This document shows, piece by piece, positions 25,014 to 34,510 of a DNA stretch of 64,000 nucleotides. The notes under the pieces were generated by a model. It saw only the letters and a program-made list of their open reading frames with translations. It did not search any database and was not told the origin of the DNA. The first letter of the stretch is position 1. Every line of letters begins with the position of its first letter. The stretch spans positions 23,970 to 87,969 of the forward strand of contig CAZKFN010000002.1 in assembly GCA_964552035.1 (NCBI GenBank), read 5' to 3'. The position numbers and the translations under genes are program-made. The DNA is from CAZKFN01 sp964552035 (GTDB lineage: Bacteria; Bacteroidota; Bacteroidia; Flavobacteriales_E; Vicingaceae).

Positions 25014-28000
25014 TTAATCATTTATGTAGACAGTACCTTTATATACTCGCTGTCCTTCTCGAGAATTTTTACCTAAATCCAAGATGTAAAAGTATGTTCC
25101 AGCTGGAAGTTTATTGTTGGTACTAATTCCAGTACGACTTACTCCATCCCAATCTCCTTTGTAGGGAGATGCTTCATATACTTTATCACCCCACCTATTA
25201 AATATGATGATTTTATTATCTGGATAATTATCTATTCCAATGATTTCAAATAAATCATTTACCCCATCTCCATTTGGAGAGAAACCTTCAGGAATAAATA
25301 AATTATCATCTACTATTATTGTTATTGTGTCTGTTCTAATACAACCACTTGAATCTATTCTAGCGGTATATAGGGTAGTCTCCTCAGGATTTGCAAGTGG
25401 ATTTGGACAATTAGTACAACTTAAAAAGTCGCCAGGTGACCAGCTGATTGTGCCATTTCCTATGGCATTTAGTTGAGAAGATCTAGTTCTATTTGCTTTA
25501 ATCTTATTGGGGTTAGCTGAGAGTGTTAGATTAATTTTTGGAGCAACATATAAATCTACTTCAATAATACTATCACAGCCAAATGCAGAAACTAAAGTTT
25601 CATAGTAAATGCCTGGGGTAGATTCATAACTTCCACCGATTAAAATACTATCACCCCAGCAAATGCTGTCCTTAACTTGGGTGAGTAAAGAATCTTTAAT
25701 TTGAAGAACAGTAACAATTACACTATCGCAGCTGTTGATGTTTTGTAAGGTGTCATAATAAACTCCATCTGCAGTTTGGTAAGCTCCCCCCACAAATAAA
25801 CTGTCGCCATTACAAATCTCCACACTATCGGTGGTGAGATCTTTAGGATTAACAATGATTTCTTGAAGAAGAATACTGTCGCAAGTTAAAAAAGATGCTA
25901 AAGTATCTTCATAAACACCTGCTGTACTGACATAATTTCCAAAGACTATAATGCTATCCCCGTCACAAATTTCTATATCTGGTAATTGGGTATAAACGGG
26001 TTCTATAACTTTTATTTCTACAGTGTCAGATGCAGAACATGAGCCAATAGTTACTTGAACAAAGTAAAATCCACTATCGTTTACGGAGAACGTTTGGTTG
26101 TGATAAGCAGAAGATGAGCCGTTCATCCAACGATAAGAAGTGCCGCCAGGACCTGCATCAAGAAGTATAGAATCTCCCCTACAAATGGTGTCTATACCTC
26201 CTAAATTTACATTAGGAGTAGGATTTACAGTTAAGGTTCTACTTACCACGCTATCACAACCAGAAATAGCTTGAAGCGTATCGGTGTAAACTCCTGCTAA
26301 ACTTTGATAAATTCCAAAAATTTGTATACTGTCTCCATCACAAATAGTATAGGTTCCTAAGTTGTTGTTAATAATAGTATCTACTACTAATTGTTGTGAT
26401 ATAATACTATCACAACCATGAATTGTGTTTAACGTATCGTAATAGGTGGCAGCTATATTTTCATAACTTCCAAAGATTAAGGCACTGTCGCCCTGGCATA
26501 AATAAATATTTGGAAGGTTAGTGCTTTGAGTAGGATGTACCGTTACATTAATGGTATCATAAGTTACACATGTACCCAAAGTAGCAGCTACGAAATAAGT
26601 TCCAGTTTGAGTTACGGTAAGGGTTTGTTGAGTAAAATTAGAAGAAGTACCGTTGTTCCACTGATAAGAAGTAGCACCAGCACCGGCATCTAATATTAGA
26701 GAGTCTCCAGCACAGAAGGCGGTGTCATTTCCTAAGCTGAAAGCATGAATAGGGTCAACAATTAGGGTAGTGGTAACTATGCTGTCACATCCGGCTGCAG
26801 ATTGTAAGGTATCGGTATAAACTCCAGCAATACTTTGATAAATTCCAAAAATTTGTATACTGTCTCCATCACAAATAGTATAGGTTCCTAAGTTGTTGTT
26901 AATAATAGTATCTACTACTAATTGTTGTGATATAATACTATCACAACCATGAATTGTGTTTAACGTATCGTAATAGGTGGCAGCTATATTTTCATAACTT
27001 CCAAAGATTAAGGCACTGTCGCCCTGGCATAAATAAATATTTGGAAGGTTAGTGCTTTGAGTAGGATGTACCGTTACATTAATGGTATCATAAGTTACAC
27101 ATGTACCCAAAGTAGCAGCTACGAAATAAGTTCCAGTTTGAGTTACGGTAAGGGTTTGTNNNNNNNNNNNNNNNNNNNNNNNNNNNNNNNNNNNNNNNNN
27201 NNNNNNNNNNNNNNNNNNNNNNNNNNNNNNNNNNNNNNNNNNNNNNNNNNNNNNNNNNNCTGCAGATTGTAAGGTATCGGTATAAACTCCAGCAATACTT
27301 TGATAAATTCCAAAGATTTGAATGCTGTCTCCGTCGCAGATGTTAACAGGGCCAAGGTTATTATTAATAATAGAGTCAATAAATAATTCTTGAGAGACAA
27401 TACTATCACAACCAAGAGCTGAAGTTAAAGTGTCGGTATAAATTCCTGCTACACTTTCATAACTTCCAAAGATTAAGGCACTGTCGCCCTGGCAAATGTT
27501 AATGTTAGGTAGATTTATAGTTGGAATAGGATGTACCGTTACATTAATGGTATCATAAGTTACACATGCACCCAAAGTAGCAGCTACGAAATAAGTTCCA
27601 GTTTGAGTTACGGTAAGGGTTTGTTGAGTAAAATTAGAAGAAGTACCGTTGTTCCACTGATAAGAAGTAGCACCAGCACCGGCATCTAATATTAGAGAGT
27701 CTCCAGCACAGAAGGCGGTGTCATTTCCTAAGCTGAAAGCATGAATAGGGTCAACAATTAGGGTAGTGGTAACTATGCTGTCACATCCGGCTGCAGATTG
27801 TAAGGTATCGGTATAAACTCCAGCAATACTTTGATAAATTCCAAAGATTTGAATGCTGTCTCCGTCGCAGATGTTAACAGGGCCAAGGTTATTATTAATA
27901 ATAGAGTCAATAAATAATTCTTGAGAGACAATACTATCACAACCGTTAGCAGCTTGTAGAGTATCCTTATAAATTCCGGCTGTTTTTCTGTAATTTCCAA

Positions 28001-29429
28001 AAATTAGAATGCTGTCATTGTCACAAATTGATACAACTGGTAAGGTAGTTTTGGGAATAGGTTTAATTTTTAATTCTTGAGATACGATACTGTCGCAGCC
28101 GTTGGCTGCTTGCAAAGTATCGGTATATATCCTTGCAATATTTCGATAATGGCCAAAAATCTGAATACTATCGCCATCACAAATAGATACTTCTCCTAAG
28201 GTAGTATATGCTAATGAATCTAAGATTAATTCTATGGATAAGATGCTGTCACAACCATGTATATTTGTGAGTGTATCTTTATATATTCCCGAGGATTTTT
28301 GGTACTGTCCAAATATTTGTAAACTATCCCCATTACAAATATGAATTTTACCTAAATCGGTATTTGAGTTTGGGTTAACTCTTAACTCTTGAACGAGAAT
28401 ACTATCACAGCCGTTAACGGTTGCAAGGGTGTCGTAATAGGTGCCTGCGGTATTTCTATAAGTTCCAAAAATTTGTATGCTATCTCCTTGGCAAATATCT
28501 AGGTCACTTAAATGTACGATGGGTGAGTTGAAGGTGTTGATGTTAATTGTATCATAGGTAATACATCCATTCAAATCTACCTCTACAAAGTAAGTCCCGG
28601 CAGTATGAACAACAAAAGTGCGCTGACTGAATTGAGCACCAGAACCGTTCATCCACGTATAAGAAGTAGCTCCAGCGCCAGCATCTAAAATGATAGAATC
28701 TCGCTCGCAAAAAGTAGTATCATTACCTAAATTAATATTATGTATAGGTTTGATAAATAGGGATCTGCTAAGAATACTATCACAACCGTTTGAGCCTACT
28801 AGTGTATCGAAGTATGTTCCTGGGATGTGTTGATATTGACCAAAAATTTGAACACTATCTCCAGGGCAAATAGAATCAGTTCCAATGTCAGTTGTTGGAA
28901 TTGGAATAACAATAAGGTCTTGTTCTAAAATGATATCACATCCATTGATAGAAGTTAGGGTATCATAATAAGTAGAATCGATATTCCTATATTGACCAAA
29001 AATAAATGCACTATCGGTTTCACAAATATAAATTCTGCTAAGTTGAATGCTTAAAGAAGGATAAACAGTTATATTAATAGTGTCTGTTCCTACACATCCA
29101 TTAGCAATTACTGTTACATAATACTGTCCACTTGTATTTACCTGAAGGGTTTGATTCGTAGAATTATCATTCCATAAATAGGTTGCACCAGGAAAATTTC
29201 CCGCATCTAGGAGTATAGGATTATTGTCACAAAAGCTGGTGTCATTTCCTAAGTTAACGGTCAACGAGCATGGTGGAGCCCATTGTTGATAATAATCAGT
29301 AGCTTCTTCTATATTTGTTTTGTTGAGGACATTATAGTTTTCTTCTGCAACTACTTGTTCGGTGGGAGCAAATAATAAGGAAAAGGCTGCAATAAATATA
29401 AATATACTACTTGGTATTCCTTTAGTCAT
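25014..29429 (-). CDS. Giant repeat protein with T9SS type B (CHU_C) sorting domain
   Basis: About 1471 residues as assembled, interrupted by a 100-N gap, so the real length is uncertain. After a signal peptide (about 1-28) it alternates two modules. A roughly 45-residue repeat, about 16 copies, has the core C-x-GDS-x-x-IFG-x-Y, then a DTL and a GCDSI. An Ig/PKD-like module, about seven copies, has the core LGNDT-x-FC, LDAGAGATSY-x-W and GTYFV. The C-terminus (about 1380-1471) has FSPNGDGVNDLFEI and IFNRWGDKVYE, the gliding-motility-associated C-terminal domain that directs T9SS export and surface attachment. Repetition and export signal suggest a cell-surface adhesin; the ligand is unknown. 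The SprF-like gene follows 3 nt downstream. Confidence 0.93.
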   Translation of the reverse strand: MTKGIPSSIFIFIAAFSLLFAPTEQVVAEENYNVLNKTNIEEATDYYQQWAPPCSLTVNLGNDTSFCDNNPILLDAGNFPGATYLWNDNSTNQTLQVNTSGQYYVTVIANGCVGTDTINITVYPSLSIQLSRIYICETDSAFIFGQYRNIDSTYYDTLTSINGCDIILEQDLIVIPIPTTDIGTDSICPGDSVQIFGQYQHIPGTYFDTLVGSNGCDSILSRSLFIKPIHNINLGNDTTFCERDSIILDAGAGATSYTWMNGSGAQFSQRTFVVHTAGTYFVEVDLNGCITYDTININTFNSPIVHLSDLDICQGDSIQIFGTYRNTAGTYYDTLATVNGCDSILVQELRVNPNSNTDLGKIHICNGDSLQIFGQYQKSSGIYKDTLTNIHGCDSILSIELILDSLAYTTLGEVSICDGDSIQIFGHYRNIARIYTDTLQAANGCDSIVSQELKIKPIPKTTLPVVSICDNDSILIFGNYRKTAGIYKDTLQAANGCDSIVSQELFIDSIINNNLGPVNICDGDSIQIFGIYQSIAGVYTDTLQSAAGCDSIVTTTLIVDPIHAFSLGNDTAFCAGDSLILDAGAGATSYQWNNGTSSNFTQQTLTVTQTGTYFVAATLGACVTYDTINVTVHPIPTINLPNINICQGDSALIFGSYESVAGIYTDTLTSALGCDSIVSQELFIDSIINNNLGPVNICDGDSIQIFGIYQSIAGVYTDTLQSAXXXXXXXXXXXXXXXXXXXXXXXXXXXXXXXXXXQTLTVTQTGTYFVAATLGTCVTYDTINVTVHPTQSTNLPNIYLCQGDSALIFGSYENIAATYYDTLNTIHGCDSIISQQLVVDTIINNNLGTYTICDGDSIQIFGIYQSIAGVYTDTLQSAAGCDSIVTTTLIVDPIHAFSLGNDTAFCAGDSLILDAGAGATSYQWNNGTSSNFTQQTLTVTQTGTYFVAATLGTCVTYDTINVTVHPTQSTNLPNIYLCQGDSALIFGSYENIAATYYDTLNTIHGCDSIISQQLVVDTIINNNLGTYTICDGDSIQIFGIYQSLAGVYTDTLQAISGCDSVVSRTLTVNPTPNVNLGGIDTICRGDSILLDAGPGGTSYRWMNGSSSAYHNQTFSVNDSGFYFVQVTIGSCSASDTVEIKVIEPVYTQLPDIEICDGDSIIVFGNYVSTAGVYEDTLASFLTCDSILLQEIIVNPKDLTTDSVEICNGDSLFVGGAYQTADGVYYDTLQNINSCDSVIVTVLQIKDSLLTQVKDSICWGDSILIGGSYESTPGIYYETLVSAFGCDSIIEVDLYVAPKINLTLSANPNKIKANRTRSSQLNAIGNGTISWSPGDFLSCTNCPNPLANPEETTLYTARIDSSGCIRTDTITIIVDDNLFIPEGFSPNGDGVNDLFEIIGIDNYPDNKIIIFNRWGDKVYEASPYKGDWDGVSRTGISTNNKLPAGTYFYILDLGKNSREGQRVYKGTVYIND
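26305..27940. repeat. Near-identical 531-bp tandem repeat units inside the adhesin gene
   Basis: The same sequence recurs every 531 bp (177 codons): 26311-26628 matches 26842-27159 essentially exactly, and blocks starting at 26795, 27260 and 27791 begin with the same bases, the last two exactly 531 bp apart. Each unit encodes two GDS/GCDS modules plus one Ig-like module. The identity points to recent duplication. The assembly gap lies within the second unit. Confidence 0.85.
27160..27259. other. Assembly gap of 100 N
   Basis: The gap falls in the tandem repeat of the adhesin gene. Aligning flanks to the 531-bp period gives an expected missing length of 166 bp (or 166 plus multiples of 531), which keeps the reading frame (166 and 100 leave the same remainder mod 3). 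Confidence 0.95.
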
Positions 29430-29571
29430 AGCGTAGGTTTATTTGATTAATTAATAAAAAGCTAAGTGGCATTTGATTCGGCTTTTTATTTTTAAACTTT
29501 AGGTGGACTTCATTCCTATATATGAAGTTCACAAAATGTAAAAGGAGTCTTTCAAATCCATTTAAATTCAC

Positions 29572-29590
29572 TATAGCTAGCTTAGCTATA
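29572..29590. repeat. Perfect 8-bp inverted repeat, 3-nt spacer
   Basis: TATAGCTA-GCT-TAGCTATA lies 142 nt upstream of the adhesin start codon. The dyad could be an operator or a small hairpin; no T-run follows, so it is not an obvious terminator. Confidence 0.35.
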
Positions 29591-30263
29591 AAAGTGTTGG
29601 AAATTGTATTAATTATTAATTTATAATAATTAAAGAGTGTTTGCTGAACTTTATTAGTTAAATGAATTAAAAGGTATGAGATTATTAACTCATATATTTC
29701 AAAAAGGTTAAATATTTTTCTTCTGAGAATGACATACCTAGGTAATTTATTAGAAATTAAATTTAACAGAATAATAGATTGTAATAGTTCTGTTATTTTC
29801 TTAATAATCGAATAGTTGGTTTTATTAAAGTTATTAGCTGGCATAAGTTTAGCTATTCAAAAAAAGTTTAATATATTATCCAATAGTAACAATGCTTTCA
29901 TAGTGATACCTAAGTTGTTTATATTAAATCAATATGTAAAAGCATAAAAAGGATAAAATCCAATTTGCAAATGTATTGATTTTTTTCATTAACCCCTTTT
30001 AAGGGCTCATAAATAGCTCTCAATTTAGGCCAACTTTTTAAAGTTTTTTTATAAAGTTATTGTATTACTTCCATAAGTTAGAAGTATTTTCATTAAGTTA
30101 TTGACAGTCAGATTTTGATATCCTTTGTTTTTCATACTTAAAGGGTTTGTGTTAATTTTGGGAATAAGTTAATTCATTAGATGTAAAATAGTGAAAATTT
30201 TTAAATATACATTTCCACCTATAAAGCTTTTTAATAAGTTACCTATAAATACAGTTGTAAAAA

Positions 30264-30296
30264 TTGAAAAGTTCAAAGACAAAAACATTACTTTCG
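30264..30296 (+). promoter_or_regulatory. Candidate trkH promoter
   Basis: TTG at 30264-30266, then 22 nt, then TACTTTCG at 30289-30296, one mismatch from TAnnTTTG. It lies 46 nt before the trkH ATG. Confidence 0.3.
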
Positions 30297-30342
30297 CAAA
30301 GTATTAATCCTTTAGCTATTTAATATAAAGCCATAAAAGACA

Positions 30343-32088
30343 ATGTTTGGGAATTTAAAAAGATTAAACTTTTTAATTGGTTTTCTAGATTTAGCATTAA
30401 TCGCCTTTCTGATTTTTGATTTTGGCTTTGTTCACTATGGTACTATCTTAAGCAAAGAGCTATTGTTGCTATTGCCTGTTGTTTTAGTACTGCTTATTTT
30501 CCTAAATATTAGGAAGTATTGGATTTCACGATATGAAATGTCTAAAAGAAAGAATGCAGGTGTTAGCTTAATAATCCTAATTTTTTTATTGTTGTTTGAA
30601 CTTTTACTAGCTTATATTAATTATGAGGGAGATGTTCTACAAAGTTTGTTTGACAGCCGTGGATTATTAGAGTATGGATTGCTAGGGTATTTTCTTATAC
30701 GTCTTACCTTTCTAATGCGTTTTGTTTTCAGTTATTATTTTAATCCTGCTATACTTTTTATTGGAAGCTATTTGATTGCTATAATCTCAGGTACCTTTTT
30801 ATTGATGTTACCATCTGCAACAATGTTTCCTATTAATTTTTCTGATGCTTTGTTTACTGCTACTAGTGCAGTATGTGTTAATGGTTTATTAGTGCTTGAA
30901 GTAGGAACAGATTTCACAACTTTTGGACAGAGTATTATTTTAGGACTTATTCAATTAGGAGGATTAGGAATGTTGACTTTTACTTCCTTTTTTGCCTATT
31001 TCTTTAAAAGTGGGGGTTCCTTTAAAGAAGGGCTTTTAATGAAGGATTTTTTAGGTGGAGATCAACTTAATAACATCATGCAAATTACCATGCGAATTGT
31101 AGTGTTTTCATTAATTATTGAAGGAGTAGGGGCTTTGTTGATTTATGATGCAATCAAGGACTTACCTATAGAAAATCCTGAATTTTTCGCTATTTTTCAT
31201 ACTGTTTCTGCATATACGAATGCAGGATTTTCTACCTTACCCGATAGTTTTCAAGGGGTTGATTATAGATTTAATTATTACTTACAATGGGTAGTAATGG
31301 GTTTAATAATATTTGGTGGTTTGGGTTATTTTATTTCCTTTAATTTTATAAAATACATCAAACAGTTTACCTTGAATCTGTTTAGAAGAAACAAGAAAAA
31401 GTTTTTGGCAAGATTAATTACTCTAAATACAAAAATTGTGGTTTACACGACTATAATTTTAATTTTTTTCGGAACATTTTTCTTTCTAATTTCGGAATAC
31501 AATAGTGTTTTATTAGCTGACGATACTTTTTTTGGCAAATGGACAACGGCTATGTTCTCTTCTGTAACTGCCAGAACTTGTGGGTATACAACTGTTGATT
31601 ATACAAATTTTACACCTCCTGGATTATTAATTATGATATTTTTAATGTGGATTGGCGCTTCTCCTGGTTCAACAGGTGGTGGGATAAAGACCTCATCTTT
31701 TGCTTTAGCAACTTTAAATATTTTTTCAACAGCTAGAAATAAACCTTTTATAGAGATTGGTACAAGGAGGGTCTCTCCTGATGCTGTCCGTAGAGCTTTT
31801 GCCATTATAATTATTTCATTGATTTCCATTAGTTCAGGGATTTTGTTGTTGCTTATTTTAAATCCGGAGTTCACTCTTATAGAGATTGTTGTAGAAATTG
31901 TATCTTCATATAGTACAACAGGGATTTCTTTGGGAATAACTCCTTATTTATCTACAACCAGTAGATATGTGGTTATTTTTATGATGTTTTTTGGGCGTAT
32001 AGGATTAATCAACTTAATGGCAGGAATGTTAAAAGATGTGGCTACTCAAGAATATGAATATCCCAAAGAAAACATTTTAATAAACTAG
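30343..32088 (+). CDS. trkH: TrkH/KtrB-type potassium uptake channel subunit
   Basis: 581 residues, polytopic. The four selectivity-filter loops of the Trk/Ktr superfamily can be picked out in order: TSAVCVNGLLV, SAYTNAGFSTLP, TARTCGYTTVDY and SSYSTTGISLG. Extra hydrophobic helices at the N-terminus (about 1-130) precede the first filter unit, as in many Bacteroidota TrkH proteins. A TrkA/KtrA-type gating subunit gene begins 46 nt downstream, making a complete K+ uptake system. The protein sits in the inner membrane and is driven by membrane potential or Na+ coupling, which cannot be distinguished here. Confidence 0.95.
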   Translation: MFGNLKRLNFLIGFLDLALIAFLIFDFGFVHYGTILSKELLLLLPVVLVLLIFLNIRKYWISRYEMSKRKNAGVSLIILIFLLLFELLLAYINYEGDVLQSLFDSRGLLEYGLLGYFLIRLTFLMRFVFSYYFNPAILFIGSYLIAIISGTFLLMLPSATMFPINFSDALFTATSAVCVNGLLVLEVGTDFTTFGQSIILGLIQLGGLGMLTFTSFFAYFFKSGGSFKEGLLMKDFLGGDQLNNIMQITMRIVVFSLIIEGVGALLIYDAIKDLPIENPEFFAIFHTVSAYTNAGFSTLPDSFQGVDYRFNYYLQWVVMGLIIFGGLGYFISFNFIKYIKQFTLNLFRRNKKKFLARLITLNTKIVVYTTIILIFFGTFFFLISEYNSVLLADDTFFGKWTTAMFSSVTARTCGYTTVDYTNFTPPGLLIMIFLMWIGASPGSTGGGIKTSSFALATLNIFSTARNKPFIEIGTRRVSPDAVRRAFAIIIISLISISSGILLLLILNPEFTLIEIVVEIVSSYSTTGISLGITPYLSTTSRYVVIFMMFFGRIGLINLMAGMLKDVATQEYEYPKENILIN

Positions 32089-32134
32089 ATAATTAGCTCA
32101 TTGGAGTATAAAATTGAATGATTAAATTAGCCTT

Positions 32135-32827
32135 ATGAAAATAGTAATATTTGGTCTCGGAAATTTCGGAATGGCTTTAGCTATACACCTTGCCAATTCA
32201 GGGAATGAGGTGGTTGTAGCAGATAAAGATCCTCAAAAGATAGACATGATTAAAGATAAAGTAGCACATGCAGTTACCATGGATGCTACAAATGAGAATT
32301 CTTATCGAGCTCTTCCATTACAAAATACAGATATTGCAATTATGGCCATGAGCGCCAATGAAGGAATGGCTATAATGAGTACGGCTATTGTAAAGAAAAT
32401 ATGTAAAGCTCGAATTATTGCTCGTTCTTCTTCCAATATACAAGATACAATTTTTGAAGCCATGGGCGTAGACCAAATTATACATCCAGAACAAGAGTTT
32501 GCCGAGCGATTAACTAAAAAAATAAACCTTAGAGGGAGTATTGATAATTTCGAAATTGATGAAGATTATTTAGTCTCAGAAGTGGACTTATGCAAATCTT
32601 TAATCGGTAAAACCATTGTGAATTCTAATTTTAGAGAAAAATATGAATTGAACATTATCACGATTTTAAGAAATAAGAAGCATCAAGGACTTTTAGGTCG
32701 GAATAAAAGCAAGCAAATTGTTACCGGTATGCCTCGGCCAAATATGAAATTCGAGGAAAATGATGTTTTGGTTGTTTTTGGTAAAAATAGCAGTATAGAC
32801 AGATATTTAAAACAATTAAAATCCTAA
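32135..32827 (+). CDS. trkA: TrkA/KtrA-type RCK gating subunit for K+ uptake
   Basis: 230 residues, a single RCK unit as in KtrA: a Rossmann RCK_N domain with VIFGLGNFGMALAIHLA and the acidic strand end VVVADKD, then an RCK_C domain (about 140-230) ending NDVLVVFGKNSSIDRYL. It binds nucleotides (ATP/ADP or NAD(H)) and gates the adjacent TrkH channel from the cytoplasmic side. It converges on cysN, whose stop is 5 nt away on the other strand. Confidence 0.94.
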   Translation: MKIVIFGLGNFGMALAIHLANSGNEVVVADKDPQKIDMIKDKVAHAVTMDATNENSYRALPLQNTDIAIMAMSANEGMAIMSTAIVKKICKARIIARSSSNIQDTIFEAMGVDQIIHPEQEFAERLTKKINLRGSIDNFEIDEDYLVSEVDLCKSLIGKTIVNSNFREKYELNIITILRNKKHQGLLGRNKSKQIVTGMPRPNMKFEENDVLVVFGKNSSIDRYLKQLKS

Positions 32828-32832
32828 ATTTA

Positions 32833-34095
32833 TTAGGTAACGATCATTCCGGCACCCACTGTTTCAAAAGTCGCTTCATCAATAATAATTAGACTTCCTG
32901 TATTTCTATTTCTTCGATATGAATCAAAATAAAGTGGTTGTGTTGTTCGAATTTTTATTCTTGCAATATCATTCATGCCGATGTTTTTATCATCTTCTAT
33001 TCGATGAAGTGTATTGATATTTACTTTATAGCGAATATCTTTAATAATACAACGAACATCGTTAGTTGTGTGTTTAATTGCATATTTCCCACCTATTTGA
33101 AGAGGATTATTGCCCAACCAGCAAACCATTAATTCTATATCTTGCCCAATTCTTGGTTGATTGTTTTCTCTAACAATCATGTCGCCACGACTAATATCTA
33201 TATCATCTTCTAAAGTTATGCTCACAGACATGGGTGAGAAGGCTTTTTCAATTTCCCCATCCATAGTTTCTATGCTTTTTATCCTTGATGAAAAACCAGA
33301 AGGCAAGGCAACCACCTTATCTCCTTTTTTGAATATACCTCCCGCTATTCTTCCTGCATAGCCCCTATAATCATGAAATTTGTCTGATTGTGGTCGAATT
33401 ACTGTTTGTATGGGAAATCTACAGTCAATATGATTTTCATCGCTCCCAATATGAACGTTCTCTAAAAGATACAAAAGTGTTCCTCCATCGTACCAATCCA
33501 TATCCTTAGACTTATTGACAATGTTGTCCCCATGAAGTGCGCTAATTGGAATAAATTTAACATCTCTAATGTTTAACTTACTTACAAATGCTTCTGTTTT
33601 CTTTTTTATTTCTAAGAAAGCTTCTTCGCTATAATCTACCAAATCCATTTTATTAACACAAAACACTACATGCGGAATTCCTAAAAGTGAGGCTAGGAAG
33701 GTGTGTCTATGTGTTTGTTCTACAATACCCTTTCTAGCATCAATTAAAATAATAGACAAATTGGAAGTGGAAGCACCCGTTACCATATTTCTAGTATATT
33801 GAATATGACCCGGTGTATCGGCTATGATAAACTTTCGCCTTGGTGTAGCAAAATATCGATAAGCTACATCTATGGTGATTCCTTGTTCTCTTTCAGAACG
33901 CAAACCATCTGTTAGAAGAGCTAAATTGATATGTTCATCTCCTTTCTTTTTACTTGAAAGTTCTATGGCCTCATATTGGTCTTCAAATATAGATTTACTA
34001 TCGTACAATAGTCTTCCAATTAAAGTGCTTTTTCCATCATCTACACTACCTGCTGTTGAAAAGCGTAGTAGTTGCATGTCTAAATAGGAGCTCAT
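32833..34095 (-). CDS. cysN: Sulfate adenylyltransferase GTPase subunit CysN
   Basis: 420 residues, EF-Tu-like GTPase. G1 GSVDDGKST (16-24), G3 DTPGH, G4 NKMD and G5 SALHGD are intact, followed by two beta-barrel domains. With CysD it makes adenosine 5'-phosphosulfate from ATP and sulfate, using GTP hydrolysis to drive the reaction. It is not fused to an APS kinase; CysC is separate and upstream. The operon order is cysC-cysD-four-helix protein-cysN, with this gene last. Confidence 0.97.
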   Translation of the reverse strand: MSSYLDMQLLRFSTAGSVDDGKSTLIGRLLYDSKSIFEDQYEAIELSSKKKGDEHINLALLTDGLRSEREQGITIDVAYRYFATPRRKFIIADTPGHIQYTRNMVTGASTSNLSIILIDARKGIVEQTHRHTFLASLLGIPHVVFCVNKMDLVDYSEEAFLEIKKKTEAFVSKLNIRDVKFIPISALHGDNIVNKSKDMDWYDGGTLLYLLENVHIGSDENHIDCRFPIQTVIRPQSDKFHDYRGYAGRIAGGIFKKGDKVVALPSGFSSRIKSIETMDGEIEKAFSPMSVSITLEDDIDISRGDMIVRENNQPRIGQDIELMVCWLGNNPLQIGGKYAIKHTTNDVRCIIKDIRYKVNINTLHRIEDDKNIGMNDIARIKIRTTQPLYFDSYRRNRNTGSLIIIDEATFETVGAGMIVT

Positions 34096-34127
34096 AAAAA
34101 TTGAATTGTAGTAGTTTATATTAAATT

Positions 34128-34487
34128 TTAATTGCTTTTTTTAATCAGAGAAGTAAAGATTGAGATTAACTCACTTGCTTCATTATTAATTTCTTCGGCA
34201 GATTTTAAATTGATATCGGTATTTAAGTTTATTAATAAATCAATACAAAACTTGCAGGCTAAAACTTGATCAATAACTATACTTAAATGGGAATTAAATT
34301 CACTTCTAGGTTGGCTTTTAAAAGCTAACTCTGTATTTATTCCTACAGTTATTCCACTATTTATTAGCCGTTTTAAAACTTCCTTTTCTGTATGATCTGG
34401 TTGGATATCCTTAGTTATTCCAAGAATAGCTATAGAAAAAGATTTGCTTCTATCTCTTAAGTCTGTATGTGTTTTGGCTATAGCCAT
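34128..34487 (-). CDS. Four-helix-bundle protein (23S rRNA IVP-like) inside the cys operon
   Basis: 119 residues, entirely helical and soluble. The pattern fits the four-helix-bundle/IVP family: an N-terminal DLRDRSKSFSIAILGITKDI helix-like segment, a central RLINSGITVGINTELA helix matching the family's small-residue turn, then SEFNSHLSIVIDQVLACKF and a C-terminal helix. Relatives are encoded by 23S rRNA intervening sequences and as accessory (Avd) proteins of diversity-generating retroelements, where they can bind nucleic acid. Here it lies between cysD and cysN, 23 nt after cysD and 32 nt before cysN. Role unknown. Confidence 0.75.
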   Translation of the reverse strand: MAIAKTHTDLRDRSKSFSIAILGITKDIQPDHTEKEVLKRLINSGITVGINTELAFKSQPRSEFNSHLSIVIDQVLACKFCIDLLINLNTDINLKSAEEINNEASELISIFTSLIKKSN

Positions 34488-34510
34488 TTTATATAGATTT
34501 GTTTAAAATG

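Larger units (their letters stand above)
29430..30342. other. 913-bp AT-rich intergenic region between the adhesin gene and trkH
   Basis: No credible gene is seen. A 140-codon open frame on the minus strand (29422-29844) has no recognisable fold, overlaps the adhesin start and has the composition of translated AT-rich noise. The region holds the divergent promoters of the adhesin gene and trkH, and an inverted repeat at 29572-29590. Confidence 0.6.

Noticed and set aside
27143..27415. Minus-strand frame spanning the N gap, with a second similar one at 27773-28000
   Set aside because: Alternate-frame shadows of the adhesin repeats; similarity between them only reflects the 531-bp duplication.
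26305..27940. Regular repeats that could suggest a CRISPR array
   Set aside because: Units are 531 bp, in frame, and encode protein modules; there are no 25-40 bp repeats with unique spacers.
29422..29844. 140-codon open frame on the minus strand upstream of the adhesin
   Set aside because: No recognisable domain, AT-rich low-complexity composition, overlaps the adhesin start by 8 nt and has no plausible promoter or ribosome-binding site.
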